Below, piece after piece: positions 26,663 to 36,221 of a stretch of 64,000 nt of DNA. A program made the position numbers and the translations under genes. The stretch's first letter is position 1; each line of letters opens with the position of its first letter. Below the pieces are notes generated by a model. The model saw only the letters and a list, made by a program, of their open reading frames with translations, was not told the origin of the DNA and made no database searches. This DNA is from Lewinellaceae bacterium (lineage in GTDB: Bacteria > Bacteroidota > Bacteroidia > Chitinophagales > Saprospiraceae), in assembly GCA_020636135.1 (NCBI GenBank), contig JACJYK010000003.1, positions 434,001-498,000 on the forward strand, written 5' to 3'.

Positions 26663-27298
26663 ATGGCATCAACGCCTGACATATCCGTAATCCGGGCAAT
26701 TGAAAATCATTTGCAGACAACCTCACTGCCTGGAGAAGCGGCGCACCAAAAGATGTCAATAAGACATCGTATCCCGTCATTTCAGCATGCACACCCACCT
26801 AAGGAAGCTTCGGTACTTCTGTTATTGTATCCCGGTGGTGAAGATTGGGAAGTTATCTATACCAAGCGTACAGATACGGCAGGTGACCGCCATAAAGGGC
26901 AAATCAGTTTTCCCGGCGGGCGCCGGGAAGCAGGTGATGCAGATGCCCTGGCCACCGCATTACGTGAGACCGAAGAGGAGATCGGTGTGGCAGCAAACGC
27001 CATCACACCCCTAGGTGCGCTTACTTCATTGTACATTCCCGTAAGTAACTTCCAGGTACAGCCATTCGTAGGCTTTTTAAGGGAAACACCGCAATTTCAG
27101 TTGGATCCCATAGAAATCGAACGCATCATCTCCATACCATTGTATTACCTGCAGACAGAAGGGGTCGTCAAACGAACGGCAATTACGGTCAGGGGACAAT
27201 ACTCGTTGCCGGATGTACCTTATTTTGACTTACATGGTGAAGTGATGTGGGGAGCGACTGCAATGATAACGGCTGAGTTTCTGGAAGTAATTGGCTAA
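26663..27298 (+). CDS. Nudix hydrolase, CoA-pyrophosphatase type
   Basis: 211 aa. The Nudix box is FPGGRREAGDADALATALRE followed by TEEEIGV (residues 83-109), with REtEEEIG carrying the metal ligands. The upstream HKGQISFPGG is the extra signature of the NudL/CoA-specific branch. It is expected to hydrolyse coenzyme A or acyl-CoA to phosphopantetheine and 3',5'-ADP. One departure: Asp stands where the canonical box has the first Glu (GX5E), as also seen in NudL-like members. It is transcribed alone and followed by a strong terminator. Confidence 0.87.
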   Translation: MASTPDISVIRAIENHLQTTSLPGEAAHQKMSIRHRIPSFQHAHPPKEASVLLLLYPGGEDWEVIYTKRTDTAGDRHKGQISFPGGRREAGDADALATALRETEEEIGVAANAITPLGALTSLYIPVSNFQVQPFVGFLRETPQFQLDPIEIERIISIPLYYLQTEGVVKRTAITVRGQYSLPDVPYFDLHGEVMWGATAMITAEFLEVIG

Positions 27299-27307
27299 AA
27301 ACAAAAA

Positions 27308-27360
27308 AAGCATTGACCCTATCCTGACTACCTCTGATTCTGCGCCCCGGGTCAATGCTT
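27308..27360 (+). terminator. Terminator hairpin after the Nudix gene
   Basis: Perfect 12-bp arms AAGCATTGACCC / GGGTCAATGCTT with a 29-nt loop, starting 10 nt past the stop. The plus-strand T-run is short, while the A-run before the left arm would give a U-run on the minus strand. Confidence 0.65.
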
Positions 27361-27387
27361 GATCAACCGTATACCCCTATCTCAACT

Positions 27388-27477
27388 ATGAAAAAACAAG
27401 TGCATAAATTCAATAACCAATTCTTAGGACAAGAACGAGTACAGTCTTTACCGGATTTTGAATTGCCGGTGCATTAA
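27388..27477 (+). CDS. Possible 29-residue peptide
   Basis: An ATG frame encodes a 29-residue basic peptide starting MKKQVHKF and ending ELPVH. It lies between the Nudix terminator and the icmF promoter element. No ribosome binding site, promoter or homologue is recognised, so it may be chance. Confidence 0.2.
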   Translation: MKKQVHKFNNQFLGQERVQSLPDFELPVH

Positions 27478-27546
27478 GAAAAGATTAACCCACGCCGTGC
27501 AGGCAGTTGTAGCACCCAATGCACCGGTCCGGACAGAAAAATCAGT

Positions 27547-27554
27547 TATTTTTG
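27547..27554 (+). promoter_or_regulatory. Bacteroidota -7 promoter element for icmF
   Basis: TATTTTTG matches TAnnTTTG and ends 16 nt before the ATG of icmF. No clear TTTG at the -33 position. No cobalamin-riboswitch-like sequence is seen in this leader, which would be only about 10 nt long. Confidence 0.5.
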
Positions 27555-27570
27555 CAAGAAGCAATCCGGC

Positions 27571-30500
27571 ATGCAGTCCTACCATCCGAAAAATAAAATC
27601 CGAATCGTTACCGCAGCTTCTCTCTTTGACGGCCATGATGCTGCCATCAATATCATGCGCAGGATCATGCAAGCTTCAGGGGCTGAGATCATTCACCTGG
27701 GACACAACCGTTCGGTACGTGAAATAGTACGTGCAGCGATTCAGGAGGATGCCCAGGCGATCGCCATTACCTCCTATCAGGGCGGACACATGGAATATTT
27801 CAAGTACATGTACGATCTGCTTCAGGAAGCCCACGCCGGACATATCCGGATATTTGGTGGTGGCGGTGGTACCATATTACCTGAGGAGATCGAGGCTTTG
27901 CAGGCTTATGGCATTGCTCACATCTACAGTCCCGATGAAGGGCGGCATCTGGGGCTCCAGGGCATGATCAATGATCTGCTGAAAGCATGTGACTTTGCGA
28001 CCGGTGCTATCGAAAAAGATGCATTTTCACAACTGGATACAAAGCATCCTCAAATCGTGGCCCGGGTGATATCTGCCATAGAAAACGGTATACCCGGACA
28101 CCAAGCCGATCTGGATGCTTTGTCGGGGAAGGCTGCTGGCCTGAAAAACACCCCCGTCATTGGGTTTACAGGAACCGGTGGCGCCGGCAAATCCAGCCTG
28201 GTCGATGAATTGATCAGGCGATTTCTGCACCAGTTCCCCAGGAAAACCATCGGTGTCATTTCGGTGGACCCGACCAAGCGCAAAACCGGCGGTGCACTGC
28301 TGGGTGACCGGATCCGGATGAATGCCATCGATACGGACCGGGTTTATCTGCGCTCTCTGGCTACCCGTCAGGCCAATCAGGCTTTATCGCAATTCGTTCA
28401 GCCGGCCATTGATGTTTTGAAAGTTGCAGGATTTGATCTGATCATTCTGGAATCTTCCGGCATAGGCCAGTCCGGATCGGAAATCACCGATCATGTCAAC
28501 CTTGCCGTCTATGTCATGACGCCGGAATACGGGGCTGCCTCCCAGCTGGAAAAGATCGACATGCTGGACTTTGCGGATGTGGTGGTTATCAACAAATTCG
28601 ACAAACGGGGTGCTCAGGATGCGCTCCGCGATGTACGCAAACAATACGTGCGCAACCATCAATTATGGGACCAGGACCCAGTGAATTTGCCTGTGTTTGG
28701 AACCATGGCTTCCCAGTTCAATGATCCGGGGGTTAATGTACTCTATCATCACCTGCTGGATCAGTTGGGAGAACGTGGATTTTTAACCACAGGAAATAAC
28801 CCGTCTCAACCGGAAGCCGAACAAACGAAACGTTACATCATTCCTCCGGCCCGGACCCGTTACCTGGCGGAGATCGCTGAAAATAACCGCCAATACGATG
28901 GTTTGGTGAAAGAACAGGCCGACCTGGCAAGGGAAGCATTTGCCCTGTCCCTTACCCTGAAACGACAAGATTCGGACCCGGTTCGGAAAAATTTACAGGA
29001 ACAATTCGAGGCTATCTGGGCAAAACTGGATGCTACCAGTAAAGAAATTATTGAGAACTGGAAGCAACAACGGCAAGCTTATCAGGATGACACGTTCACT
29101 TACCTGGTGCGAGGCAAGGCCATCACGGTACCGACGCGAACGGAAACGTTGTCCCATCAGTTGATCCCCAAAATAGCATTTCCCAGGTGGGAAGACTGGG
29201 GTGAACAGGTACACTGGTCCCGGCAGGAAAATGTACCAGGTTCATTTCCCTACACAGCCGGGGTATTTCCCTTCAAACGAAAAGGAGAGGACCCTACCCG
29301 AATGTTTGCCGGCGAAGGAAGCCCGGAACGGACCAACCGCAGATTCCACTACCTTAGTTATAACATGCCGGCAATCCGTTTGTCCACAGCTTTTGATTCA
29401 GTGACCCTCTATGGCGAGGATCCGGATCATCGCCCCGACATCTATGGAAAGGTGGGTAATTCCGGAGTGAGTATTTGTTCGCTGGATGATATCAAACGGC
29501 TGTATTCCGGGTTTGACCTTTGTGACCCGAAGACCTCGGTGTCCATGACCATCAATGGCCCGGCAGCCACCATGACCGCTTTGTTCATGAATGCTGCCAT
29601 TGACCAGCAATGTGAAAAATATATCATTGCAAATGGCCTGGAAGCGCAGGTAGAACAATTCAAAAAGCAGCAATACGACGAAAGAGGTCTCTCCAGGCCG
29701 GAATACCGGACAGAACTGCCACCGCATCATGACCAACTCGGTCTGCTTCTCCTGGGATTGACCGGAGATCAGGTCCTGTCACAGGAAATTTACCAGGAAT
29801 GCAAGGACCGGGCGCTGGCATCTGTGCGGGGTACCGTGCAGGCCGACATTCTGAAGGAGGACCAGGCGCAAAATACCTGCATTTTCTCCACGGAGTTTTC
29901 CCTGCAGTTGATGGGTGACATGCAGGCTTATTTCATTGATCAACAGGTGCGTAATTTTTACTCCGTCTCGATCTCGGGCTATCACATCGCTGAGGCGGGG
30001 GCCAATCCCATTACCCAGTTGGCCTTTACCTTATCCAATGGATTCACTTATGTGGAATATTACCTTTCGCGGGGTATGCACATCGACGATTTTGCACCAA
30101 ACTTTTCTTTCTTCTTCAGCAATGGGCTGGATCCGGAATATGCCGTCATCGGACGGGTGGCCCGGCGCATCTGGGCGAAAGCCATCAAGCATAAATACGG
30201 AGGCAATGAGCGTTCGCAAATGTTGAAATACCACATCCAGACCTCAGGTCGGTCCCTGCATGCCCAGGAGATTGCCTTCAATGATATCCGGACCACACTG
30301 CAGGCGCTCTATGCCATCTACGATAACTGCAATTCATTGCACACCAACGCTTACGATGAAGCGATCACGACACCCACGGAAGAGTCGGTCCGGCGTGCAG
30401 TGGCTATTCAACTGATCATCAACCATGAGCTGGGGATGACCCGTAATGAAAATCCATTGCAGGGCGCCTTTATCATTGAAGAGCTGACGGATCTGGTTGA

Positions 30501-30927
30501 AGAAGCCGTGCTTCTTGAATTCGAGCGGATATCGGACCGTGGCGGTGTACTGGGTGCCATGGAGACGATGTATCAAAGATCAAGGATTCAGGAGGAGAGT
30601 TTGTACTATGAGACCCTTAAACATTCCGGCGCATATCCGATCATCGGGGTGAATACATTCCTCTCCAAGGAAGGATCACCGACCATCGTTCCCCGCGAAG
30701 TGATCCGTGCGACCGGGGAAGAGAAGCAATATCAGATCTCATCCCTGCACGAGATGCAAAGTCTTCTGAGGCCAAAGGCTCAGGAATCTTTAAAGCAATT
30801 AAGACAGAAAGCATTGGAGGGTGAAAACCTCTTTGAAACCCTGATGGAAACCGTGAAATATTGTTCTCTGGGCCAGATCACCCATGCCTTATATGAAGTT
30901 GGTGGTCAGTACCGGAGAAATATGTGA
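27571..30927 (+). CDS. icmF: Fused isobutyryl-CoA mutase (IcmF type)
   Basis: 1118 aa with the IcmF order of domains. Residues 1-140: cobalamin-binding domain with SLFDGHDAAINIMRR, where His22 is the cobalt ligand. Residues about 195-420: MeaI-like G-protein chaperone with Walker A GFTGTGGAGKSS (198-209), VISVDPT and NKFDKRG. The rest: acyl-CoA mutase TIM barrel, including TSVSMTINGPAATMTALFM and SVSISGYHIAEAGANP. It interconverts isobutyryl-CoA and n-butyryl-CoA using adenosylcobalamin, with the GTPase part guarding cofactor loading. A related acyl pair such as isovaleryl/pivalyl-CoA is possible in this family. Full length, no disruption. Confidence 0.95.
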   Translation: MQSYHPKNKIRIVTAASLFDGHDAAINIMRRIMQASGAEIIHLGHNRSVREIVRAAIQEDAQAIAITSYQGGHMEYFKYMYDLLQEAHAGHIRIFGGGGGTILPEEIEALQAYGIAHIYSPDEGRHLGLQGMINDLLKACDFATGAIEKDAFSQLDTKHPQIVARVISAIENGIPGHQADLDALSGKAAGLKNTPVIGFTGTGGAGKSSLVDELIRRFLHQFPRKTIGVISVDPTKRKTGGALLGDRIRMNAIDTDRVYLRSLATRQANQALSQFVQPAIDVLKVAGFDLIILESSGIGQSGSEITDHVNLAVYVMTPEYGAASQLEKIDMLDFADVVVINKFDKRGAQDALRDVRKQYVRNHQLWDQDPVNLPVFGTMASQFNDPGVNVLYHHLLDQLGERGFLTTGNNPSQPEAEQTKRYIIPPARTRYLAEIAENNRQYDGLVKEQADLAREAFALSLTLKRQDSDPVRKNLQEQFEAIWAKLDATSKEIIENWKQQRQAYQDDTFTYLVRGKAITVPTRTETLSHQLIPKIAFPRWEDWGEQVHWSRQENVPGSFPYTAGVFPFKRKGEDPTRMFAGEGSPERTNRRFHYLSYNMPAIRLSTAFDSVTLYGEDPDHRPDIYGKVGNSGVSICSLDDIKRLYSGFDLCDPKTSVSMTINGPAATMTALFMNAAIDQQCEKYIIANGLEAQVEQFKKQQYDERGLSRPEYRTELPPHHDQLGLLLLGLTGDQVLSQEIYQECKDRALASVRGTVQADILKEDQAQNTCIFSTEFSLQLMGDMQAYFIDQQVRNFYSVSISGYHIAEAGANPITQLAFTLSNGFTYVEYYLSRGMHIDDFAPNFSFFFSNGLDPEYAVIGRVARRIWAKAIKHKYGGNERSQMLKYHIQTSGRSLHAQEIAFNDIRTTLQALYAIYDNCNSLHTNAYDEAITTPTEESVRRAVAIQLIINHELGMTRNENPLQGAFIIEELTDLVEEAVLLEFERISDRGGVLGAMETMYQRSRIQEESLYYETLKHSGAYPIIGVNTFLSKEGSPTIVPREVIRATGEEKQYQISSLHEMQSLLRPKAQESLKQLRQKALEGENLFETLMETVKYCSLGQITHALYEVGGQYRRNM

Positions 30928-30953
30928 TCTTGTAATTTTAAATAAATTCAAAA

Positions 30954-32078
30954 ATGAACAGATATAAATGGTCTTTACTACTTGTGCTGGGTGCTGCCGT
31001 GACATGGTTTGCGTTTACCCGGTTCAGAGAAGTTAAACCGGACATCCAGCTGGATAAGATCAAACTACCCGCCGGATTTAAGATTGAATTATTTGCCGAG
31101 AACGTTACCAATGCCCGTTCCATGTGCCTGTCCCCGTCAGGAACCTTGTTTGTAGGCACTCGGGATGAAGGGAGTGTATATGCTTTGGTGGATCAGAACG
31201 GCGATCATAAGGCGGACAAGATGTACACCATTGCCAAAGGATTGCAAATGCCCAATGGAGTTGCTTTTAAGGACGGCAGCCTGTACGTAGCGGAGGTAAG
31301 TAAGATCTGGCGGTTCGATCGCATCGAACAGAATTTATCCAATCCGCCCAAGCCGGTGCTGATCACGGATAAATACCCAGATAAAACCCATCACGGATGG
31401 AAGTATATCGCCTTTGGTCCGGATGGCAAACTTTACGTGCCGGTCGGTGCTCCATGCAACGTTTGCGAATCGGAAGACCCGGTCTTTAACACCATCACAC
31501 GCATCAATCCGGACGGCAGCAACCGGGAGATCGTAGCACGGGGCGTACGCAATTCCGTCGGATTCACCTGGCATCCGCAAACCAAAGAGCTGTGGTTTAC
31601 CGATAATGGCCGGGACTGGATGGGAGATGATTCGCCGTCCTGTGAGTTAAACCACCTGACCAGGGTAGGCGAGCATTTTGGATTTCCGTATTGCCATGAG
31701 GGCGATATTCTTGATCCTAAATTTGGTGAAGGCCACCAATGCAGTGAGTTTACTCCTCCGGCCATGAAGCTGGGACCGCATGTAGCCCCGCTGGGGTTAA
31801 AATTTTATACCGGAAATCAATTTCCGGCCAGTTACAAAAATCAGATTTTTATTGCCGAACACGGAAGTTGGAACCGGGCCAACAAAATCGGATACCGTAT
31901 CGCGTTGGTCCACATGCAGGGTAACCAATGTACCAGTGTAGAAAACTTTGCGGAAGGCTGGCTGCAGGGAGAGAACGCCTGGGGCCGCCCGGTGGATATC
32001 GAATGGTTGCCGGACGGTTCCATGCTGGTAAGTGACGATCAGGCGAATGCCATCTATCTCATTTCTTATCAACGTTAA
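30954..32078 (+). CDS. Sorbosone-dehydrogenase-like (PQQ-family) beta-propeller protein
   Basis: 374 aa. N-terminal signal anchor (about 6-22, LLLVLGAAVTWFAFT). The rest is a six-bladed propeller of the soluble glucose/sorbosone dehydrogenase type (COG2133): IKLPAGFKIELFAENVTNARSM at the start (shown in part), THHGWKYIAFGPDGKLYVPVG, the GAPCNVCESEDP segment, then FTDNGRDWMGDDSPSCELN and IAEHGSWNR. The family oxidises sugars or aldehydes with PQQ in the periplasm, but many Bacteroidota members are untested. It starts 26 bp after icmF; a functional link is not evident. Confidence 0.88.
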   Translation: MNRYKWSLLLVLGAAVTWFAFTRFREVKPDIQLDKIKLPAGFKIELFAENVTNARSMCLSPSGTLFVGTRDEGSVYALVDQNGDHKADKMYTIAKGLQMPNGVAFKDGSLYVAEVSKIWRFDRIEQNLSNPPKPVLITDKYPDKTHHGWKYIAFGPDGKLYVPVGAPCNVCESEDPVFNTITRINPDGSNREIVARGVRNSVGFTWHPQTKELWFTDNGRDWMGDDSPSCELNHLTRVGEHFGFPYCHEGDILDPKFGEGHQCSEFTPPAMKLGPHVAPLGLKFYTGNQFPASYKNQIFIAEHGSWNRANKIGYRIALVHMQGNQCTSVENFAEGWLQGENAWGRPVDIEWLPDGSMLVSDDQANAIYLISYQR

Positions 32079-32119
32079 TTTGCGGAATCCTTATAGTAAT
32101 CTATTCTTTTGGTGCAGGA

Positions 32120-33358
32120 TCAGTCTTCTTCCTGTCTGATGACACGGACCAGTTCGATTTTCTTTTCATCGACTTTGGCCATAATAAATTTATAGCCCTC
32201 CAGTTCGATTTCCTCATCCTGGTGTGGTATGTGGCCGGTCGTCATGATCAGATAACCGGAGAGGGTGGAATAGTCGCCTTCCGGGAAATGAATGGCATCG
32301 TATTTTTCATTCAGGTAGTCGATCTCCAGTCTCCCTGAAAACAACCATTCGTGGTCGGATACTTGTTCTTCGGTGTGTTCTTCCTCGTCATGCTCATCGT
32401 CGATTTCACCAAAGATCTCTTCCAGGATGTCCTCCAGGGTGATGATACCTGCGGTACCACCGAATTCGTCCACTACCCAGGCGATGGTCTGGCTTTCTTT
32501 GATGAGCCTGAGCATAAGCGCCTGGATATTCATCGTTTCCGGCACCACCGGTATTTCCAGGACCAGACGGCGTAGAGACCTGGGATTTTTCAGCAATTGC
32601 TGATGGTGTATGTATCCGAGAATGTTATCGATATCCTCATCGTAGACAATGATCCGGGAATGTTTGCTGGTGTCAAACAGATCGATCAGCTCCTGAATGT
32701 CGGCGCTCACGTCAATGCTCTGGATTTCCGTGCGGGGCACCATGATTTCTTTGATGCGTGTTTGTTTCAGATGGAGCGCATTTTTGAAGATGTCCGTCTC
32801 GATGGGTTCATCATTGGAACCAGCGGAGTCTGCTATGAAATGCTCAAGGTCAAAGCGGGTTAATGCGGCCTGCGTTTTCTCAACCGGAGCATTGGTGAAC
32901 ACCCGGATGATCCATTCCGACAGTTTATTGACCAGGGCGGAAAATGGAAAGAACAAGACCTGAAATATCTTTAGGATGTAGGTGAAGAAATACAACAGGT
33001 CATTCGCAAAAATGCGAAAAATGGTTTTAGGGAGGAATTCCCCGAACACCAATACGATCGCGGTACTTAGTAGGGTTATCACCAGGTAACTGGCCACGCC
33101 GCCAATGCTTTGGAGTGGTGGTAACAGCAGCTGCTCCATCAGGGAGGTATAGACAACCAGGGCCAGGTTGTTCCCGATCAGCATGCCGCTGATGAAATAT
33201 TCCGGTTTGCGATAAAATCCTCCGAGTACCCGTCCTTTGCGGAGTCCTTTCTCCTTCTTAAGTTCAATACCGATCTTATTGGCAGAGACAAAGGCAATTT
33301 CGGAACCAGAAAAAATGGCTGAAAGCAGCAAAAAGAGAATGATGTAAAACAGGATCAT
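32120..33358 (-). CDS. CNNM/CBS-domain hemolysin-family transporter
   Basis: 412 aa from the ATG at 33358; a TTG five codons earlier falls at the predicted transcript start. Residues 1-185: CNNM membrane domain with four helices, including AIFSGSEIAFVSANK and FGEFLPKTIF. Residues about 200-320: CBS pair (IMVPRTEIQSID; WVVDEFGGTAGIITLEDILEEIFGE, shown in part). Residues 335-412: CorC_HlyC domain ending KIELVRVI. Family members move or sense Mg2+ or related cations; GldE of gliding bacteria belongs to this group. An acidic His/Glu-rich loop (DDEHDEEEHTEEQ) follows the CBS pair. It lies downstream of lptC, a common Bacteroidota order. Confidence 0.92.
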   Translation of the reverse strand: MILFYIILFLLLSAIFSGSEIAFVSANKIGIELKKEKGLRKGRVLGGFYRKPEYFISGMLIGNNLALVVYTSLMEQLLLPPLQSIGGVASYLVITLLSTAIVLVFGEFLPKTIFRIFANDLLYFFTYILKIFQVLFFPFSALVNKLSEWIIRVFTNAPVEKTQAALTRFDLEHFIADSAGSNDEPIETDIFKNALHLKQTRIKEIMVPRTEIQSIDVSADIQELIDLFDTSKHSRIIVYDEDIDNILGYIHHQQLLKNPRSLRRLVLEIPVVPETMNIQALMLRLIKESQTIAWVVDEFGGTAGIITLEDILEEIFGEIDDEHDEEEHTEEQVSDHEWLFSGRLEIDYLNEKYDAIHFPEGDYSTLSGYLIMTTGHIPHQDEEIELEGYKFIMAKVDEKKIELVRVIRQEED

Positions 33359-33376
33359 AGCTGAATAATGCAACTA

Positions 33377-33384
33377 CAAAAATA
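33377..33384 (-). promoter_or_regulatory. Bacteroidota -7 promoter element for the CNNM gene
   Basis: On the minus strand TATTTTTG matches TAnnTTTG, 18 nt before the chosen ATG. It lies in the 61-bp gap after lptC, so the transporter may also be expressed separately. Confidence 0.4.
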
Positions 33385-33419
33385 AAGGTCCTGAGGATAT
33401 TGACCGTCTTTTTTAAATA

Positions 33420-33989
33420 TTAAGGGAGGGTGTCGGTCTTATGCTCCTCAAATAAGAAGCGATTGTAGACCGAATGGGATTTGAAATAGGTAAATGATTC
33501 GTTGGCGGTGAAGCCCATTAATCCATTCGCGAGATCCCCATTGGCGCGGCGCAGCCGGTAGGGTTTGTCCGTGCTAATCAACCGGTCATTTTCGTTCCAC
33601 ATCAATTCTGAGGTTTCCAGTTTATCTCCCTGGACACTCTGATAGACCACATTATCTTTGACGATAACCTGCCGGTCCTGTTCTTTGCGTTGCGCATAAT
33701 TGGCGCGCAGGGTGGATGTTAGGACGCCCTCTTCGTCGTAAAATTCGACGTAAATGCCTTTAGGGAAGGTCTGGATATGGTAGCGACGATTGGTTTCCTG
33801 GTACATCACCGGAGCCTCTATCATCACTTTTAGCCGGGCTGAATCGCTATACAGGATCTGCACCGAATCACCGACTTCAATTCCTTGCCGTAACAATGCC
33901 ATCAGGGATTCATCCTCCACCGGGGCTTCCTTTCGGCACGAACTGGCAGCAAGCAGCAAGAGCAATCCTATGAATATACAATACTTCAT
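33420..33989 (-). CDS. lptC: LPS export protein LptC
   Basis: 189 aa lipoprotein form: signal with lipobox LLAASSC (Cys at residue 18). The remainder is the LptC beta-jellyroll: SARLKVMIEAPVMYQETN, FPKGIYVEFYDEEG, VIVKDNVVYQS and TSELMWNENDRLIST. It takes lipopolysaccharide from the LptBFG transporter and passes it along the periplasmic bridge. A lipid anchor instead of a membrane helix is usual in Bacteroidota. Its ATG overlaps the stop of the type B secreted protein upstream by 4 bp. Confidence 0.92.
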   Translation of the reverse strand: MKYCIFIGLLLLLAASSCRKEAPVEDESLMALLRQGIEVGDSVQILYSDSARLKVMIEAPVMYQETNRRYHIQTFPKGIYVEFYDEEGVLTSTLRANYAQRKEQDRQVIVKDNVVYQSVQGDKLETSELMWNENDRLISTDKPYRLRRANGDLANGLMGFTANESFTYFKSHSVYNRFLFEEHKTDTLP

Positions 33990-36076
33990 CGCACGATGGT
34001 GATATCTCCGGAATAGGGCAAACTTACATTATCAACAAACCGCACCACGGCCATAAAAACATAAACACCCGGAGGCAGGGTCTCTCCATTACGGGTTCCA
34101 TCCCAACCCACGTTTTGGTCATTGAGAGGCAGGTTGTGACCTTCATACAACAACCCTCCCCACCTGTCGAAAACGCGTAGTACTTCGATTCCGGTAGCTG
34201 CCTGATTCGAACCGATGTAGAATACATCGTTGATGTTATCTCCGTTGGGAGAGATGGCATTGGGGAAAAAGATAGGCCGGTTATTGTTAACGCGAATTTC
34301 AATGGTATCCTTGGCGATACAACCGGTCGCATCCATGATCTGGACGACATAGGTGGTTGTTCCCGGCGGCAGGACATCGATGGTCAGACACCGGGGATCC
34401 AGACAAATGATGGAGTCGCCCTTGGTGGATTGCCAGCTGGTGACAATATTGACCGGAGGAGAATAGGTGCCATTAATCTGTGTGCGGTAGCCTAGATCGA
34501 TTTCCTGGTCAGGGCCCAGATCGACATCGAGTGGTTGGGGTTCGGTGATGGTGACAATCTGCTCACCTTCACACCCTTTCGCATCGACAACATGCAATAA
34601 ATAGCTGCCGGCATCCAGATTGCCAAAATAATTGTTGAAGGAGTATTCCCCGTCTTCCAGGGAAAACTTATACCATATCTGGCCGTTCATCCCTTCTACC
34701 TGGATGGAGCCATTGGGTACTCCGGCGCACACCAGATTGCTGACAGTGGCTTCCAGGGTAGGAGGAGGCAGGTCAATGCAACAGGGCTCAGCATAGATGG
34801 ACGTGGTATCCGTGACAATACATCCCCGGTCGGTCTCAACCTGCAGACTGATAACTTTTTGTCCAAAGGAATTATACATAACGGGATGTGGTCCGGGACC
34901 GGTTGCTGTGATCGGCTCCGCGCCTTCACCAAATCCCCAGGAATAACGGTCGATGGTTCCGAAGTTAAAAACCGAATTATCCGAGATGGTAAATACCTGA
35001 TCACACCGGAGGCCTGAGTCCGGTACGATGGTCAGCGCAATATCAGGGCCCTGAAATTCAGAAGTACCCCCGAATTCGATGCTGAACCCATTACCGGTCG
35101 AAGTGTAGTTGTTGATGGCAAGGGCATAAGATTTACCAGCTTCAATAGTGACCGTGGAGATCCAGTTGTCCTGTCCCCGATTGCAACCGGGTGGCTCGGA
35201 AGTGTCTTTGGATTCATCTCGCAAACCGGTAGGCCCATGGCAGGCGGATGGATAAAGGGCCACATCTTCTCCTGCAGCCTCGCAGCGAATGGGATTTTTT
35301 GACTGGCAGTCATCAATTCCGTTTGTTAATTCATACAGGACAAAATCAATGTCATCGTCAACCTTGGTCGGTGTTATCGCAAACGTCAGGCTACCGGTGG
35401 TCTTGCAGACCCATTTAAACCAGGAAGAATTTGACTCGAAATTTATTCCCTGCAAACCACCCTCAAAACAGGGGGCGTCATTCAATTCATTTGGGTCGTT
35501 TCCAGCACCGGATACACTCTCCACGGAAAACGATGATTTATCACACAAAATGGCAGCAGAACTGCAATCCGATCCTGGAAATTTTGGTGCAAAGTAGTTA
35601 TTGACGCATAGCTGGAAGGTGCCGGTTTGACCATTGCGGCCATCTACCCGGATGTAATAGGGCTGGCCTATAAATAGTCCTCCCTGGTAGATCTCTATGA
35701 TATTATTCCGGGTATCGGTACCACACTCGATGTTGTTGACATTGGTCGAGATGCACGAATTGTAATATAATCCTACTTGTGGGTTTCTGAGGGTTCCGCC
35801 TGGATTGGTGGCAGTGGCGCCAACTACGGTGATGATGACATCGGTAGCCTTGGGGATAAAACGGAACCAGATGTCGTGACTCACAGCATCAAAACAAACC
35901 GGTTGGGTATAGTCGGTCGGTGTAGCTCCGGTGTTGGAAAACTGACCTACCGCGGAGCAATAGTTGGTGACATTTTTAATTTCAATAGCCTGCAAACATT
36001 CATCGCCGGGCACGATTTGCCCCCATCCAACCGTCATGGTTGCACAAACCAGGACCAGCGTAGCGATTTGTCTCAT
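33986..36076 (-). CDS. Gliding-motility-associated C-terminal (T9SS type B) surface protein
   Basis: 696 aa from the ATG at 36076, which has AGGAAA upstream and gives a signal peptide ending VGWGQ; a GTG at 36097 is an alternative. Two Cys-containing beta-sandwich domains (about 25-350), a PKD domain (about 355-425, RYSWGFGEGAEPITATGPG), a SprB-type repeat (about 445-520, VVDAKGCEGEQIVTITEP), and the CHU_C sorting domain (about 605-696: PNAISPNGDNINDVFYIG, VFDRWGGLLYEG, LPPGVYVFMAVV). Such proteins are exported by T9SS and usually lie on the surface as adhesins. Coupling to lptC is unexpected. Confidence 0.93.
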   Translation of the reverse strand: MRQIATLVLVCATMTVGWGQIVPGDECLQAIEIKNVTNYCSAVGQFSNTGATPTDYTQPVCFDAVSHDIWFRFIPKATDVIITVVGATATNPGGTLRNPQVGLYYNSCISTNVNNIECGTDTRNNIIEIYQGGLFIGQPYYIRVDGRNGQTGTFQLCVNNYFAPKFPGSDCSSAAILCDKSSFSVESVSGAGNDPNELNDAPCFEGGLQGINFESNSSWFKWVCKTTGSLTFAITPTKVDDDIDFVLYELTNGIDDCQSKNPIRCEAAGEDVALYPSACHGPTGLRDESKDTSEPPGCNRGQDNWISTVTIEAGKSYALAINNYTSTGNGFSIEFGGTSEFQGPDIALTIVPDSGLRCDQVFTISDNSVFNFGTIDRYSWGFGEGAEPITATGPGPHPVMYNSFGQKVISLQVETDRGCIVTDTTSIYAEPCCIDLPPPTLEATVSNLVCAGVPNGSIQVEGMNGQIWYKFSLEDGEYSFNNYFGNLDAGSYLLHVVDAKGCEGEQIVTITEPQPLDVDLGPDQEIDLGYRTQINGTYSPPVNIVTSWQSTKGDSIICLDPRCLTIDVLPPGTTTYVVQIMDATGCIAKDTIEIRVNNNRPIFFPNAISPNGDNINDVFYIGSNQAATGIEVLRVFDRWGGLLYEGHNLPLNDQNVGWDGTRNGETLPPGVYVFMAVVRFVDNVSLPYSGDITIVR

Positions 36077-36221
36077 TCGTTTCCTATGATTTACCACCTT
36101 ATAAAACGGTTAGAAGTGCCGGATTTGTTGGGGGAACTATCCGTATTTTGATTAAAGTATCGTTAAAAACTGCCTGACAAAGATGAAAAATTCAAGCATC
36201 TTTGTCGTGACCATTCTTTCA

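Noticed and set aside
27361..27570. Cobalamin riboswitch before the B12-dependent mutase
   Set aside because: No B12-box-like sequence was seen and the predicted leader is about 10 nt.
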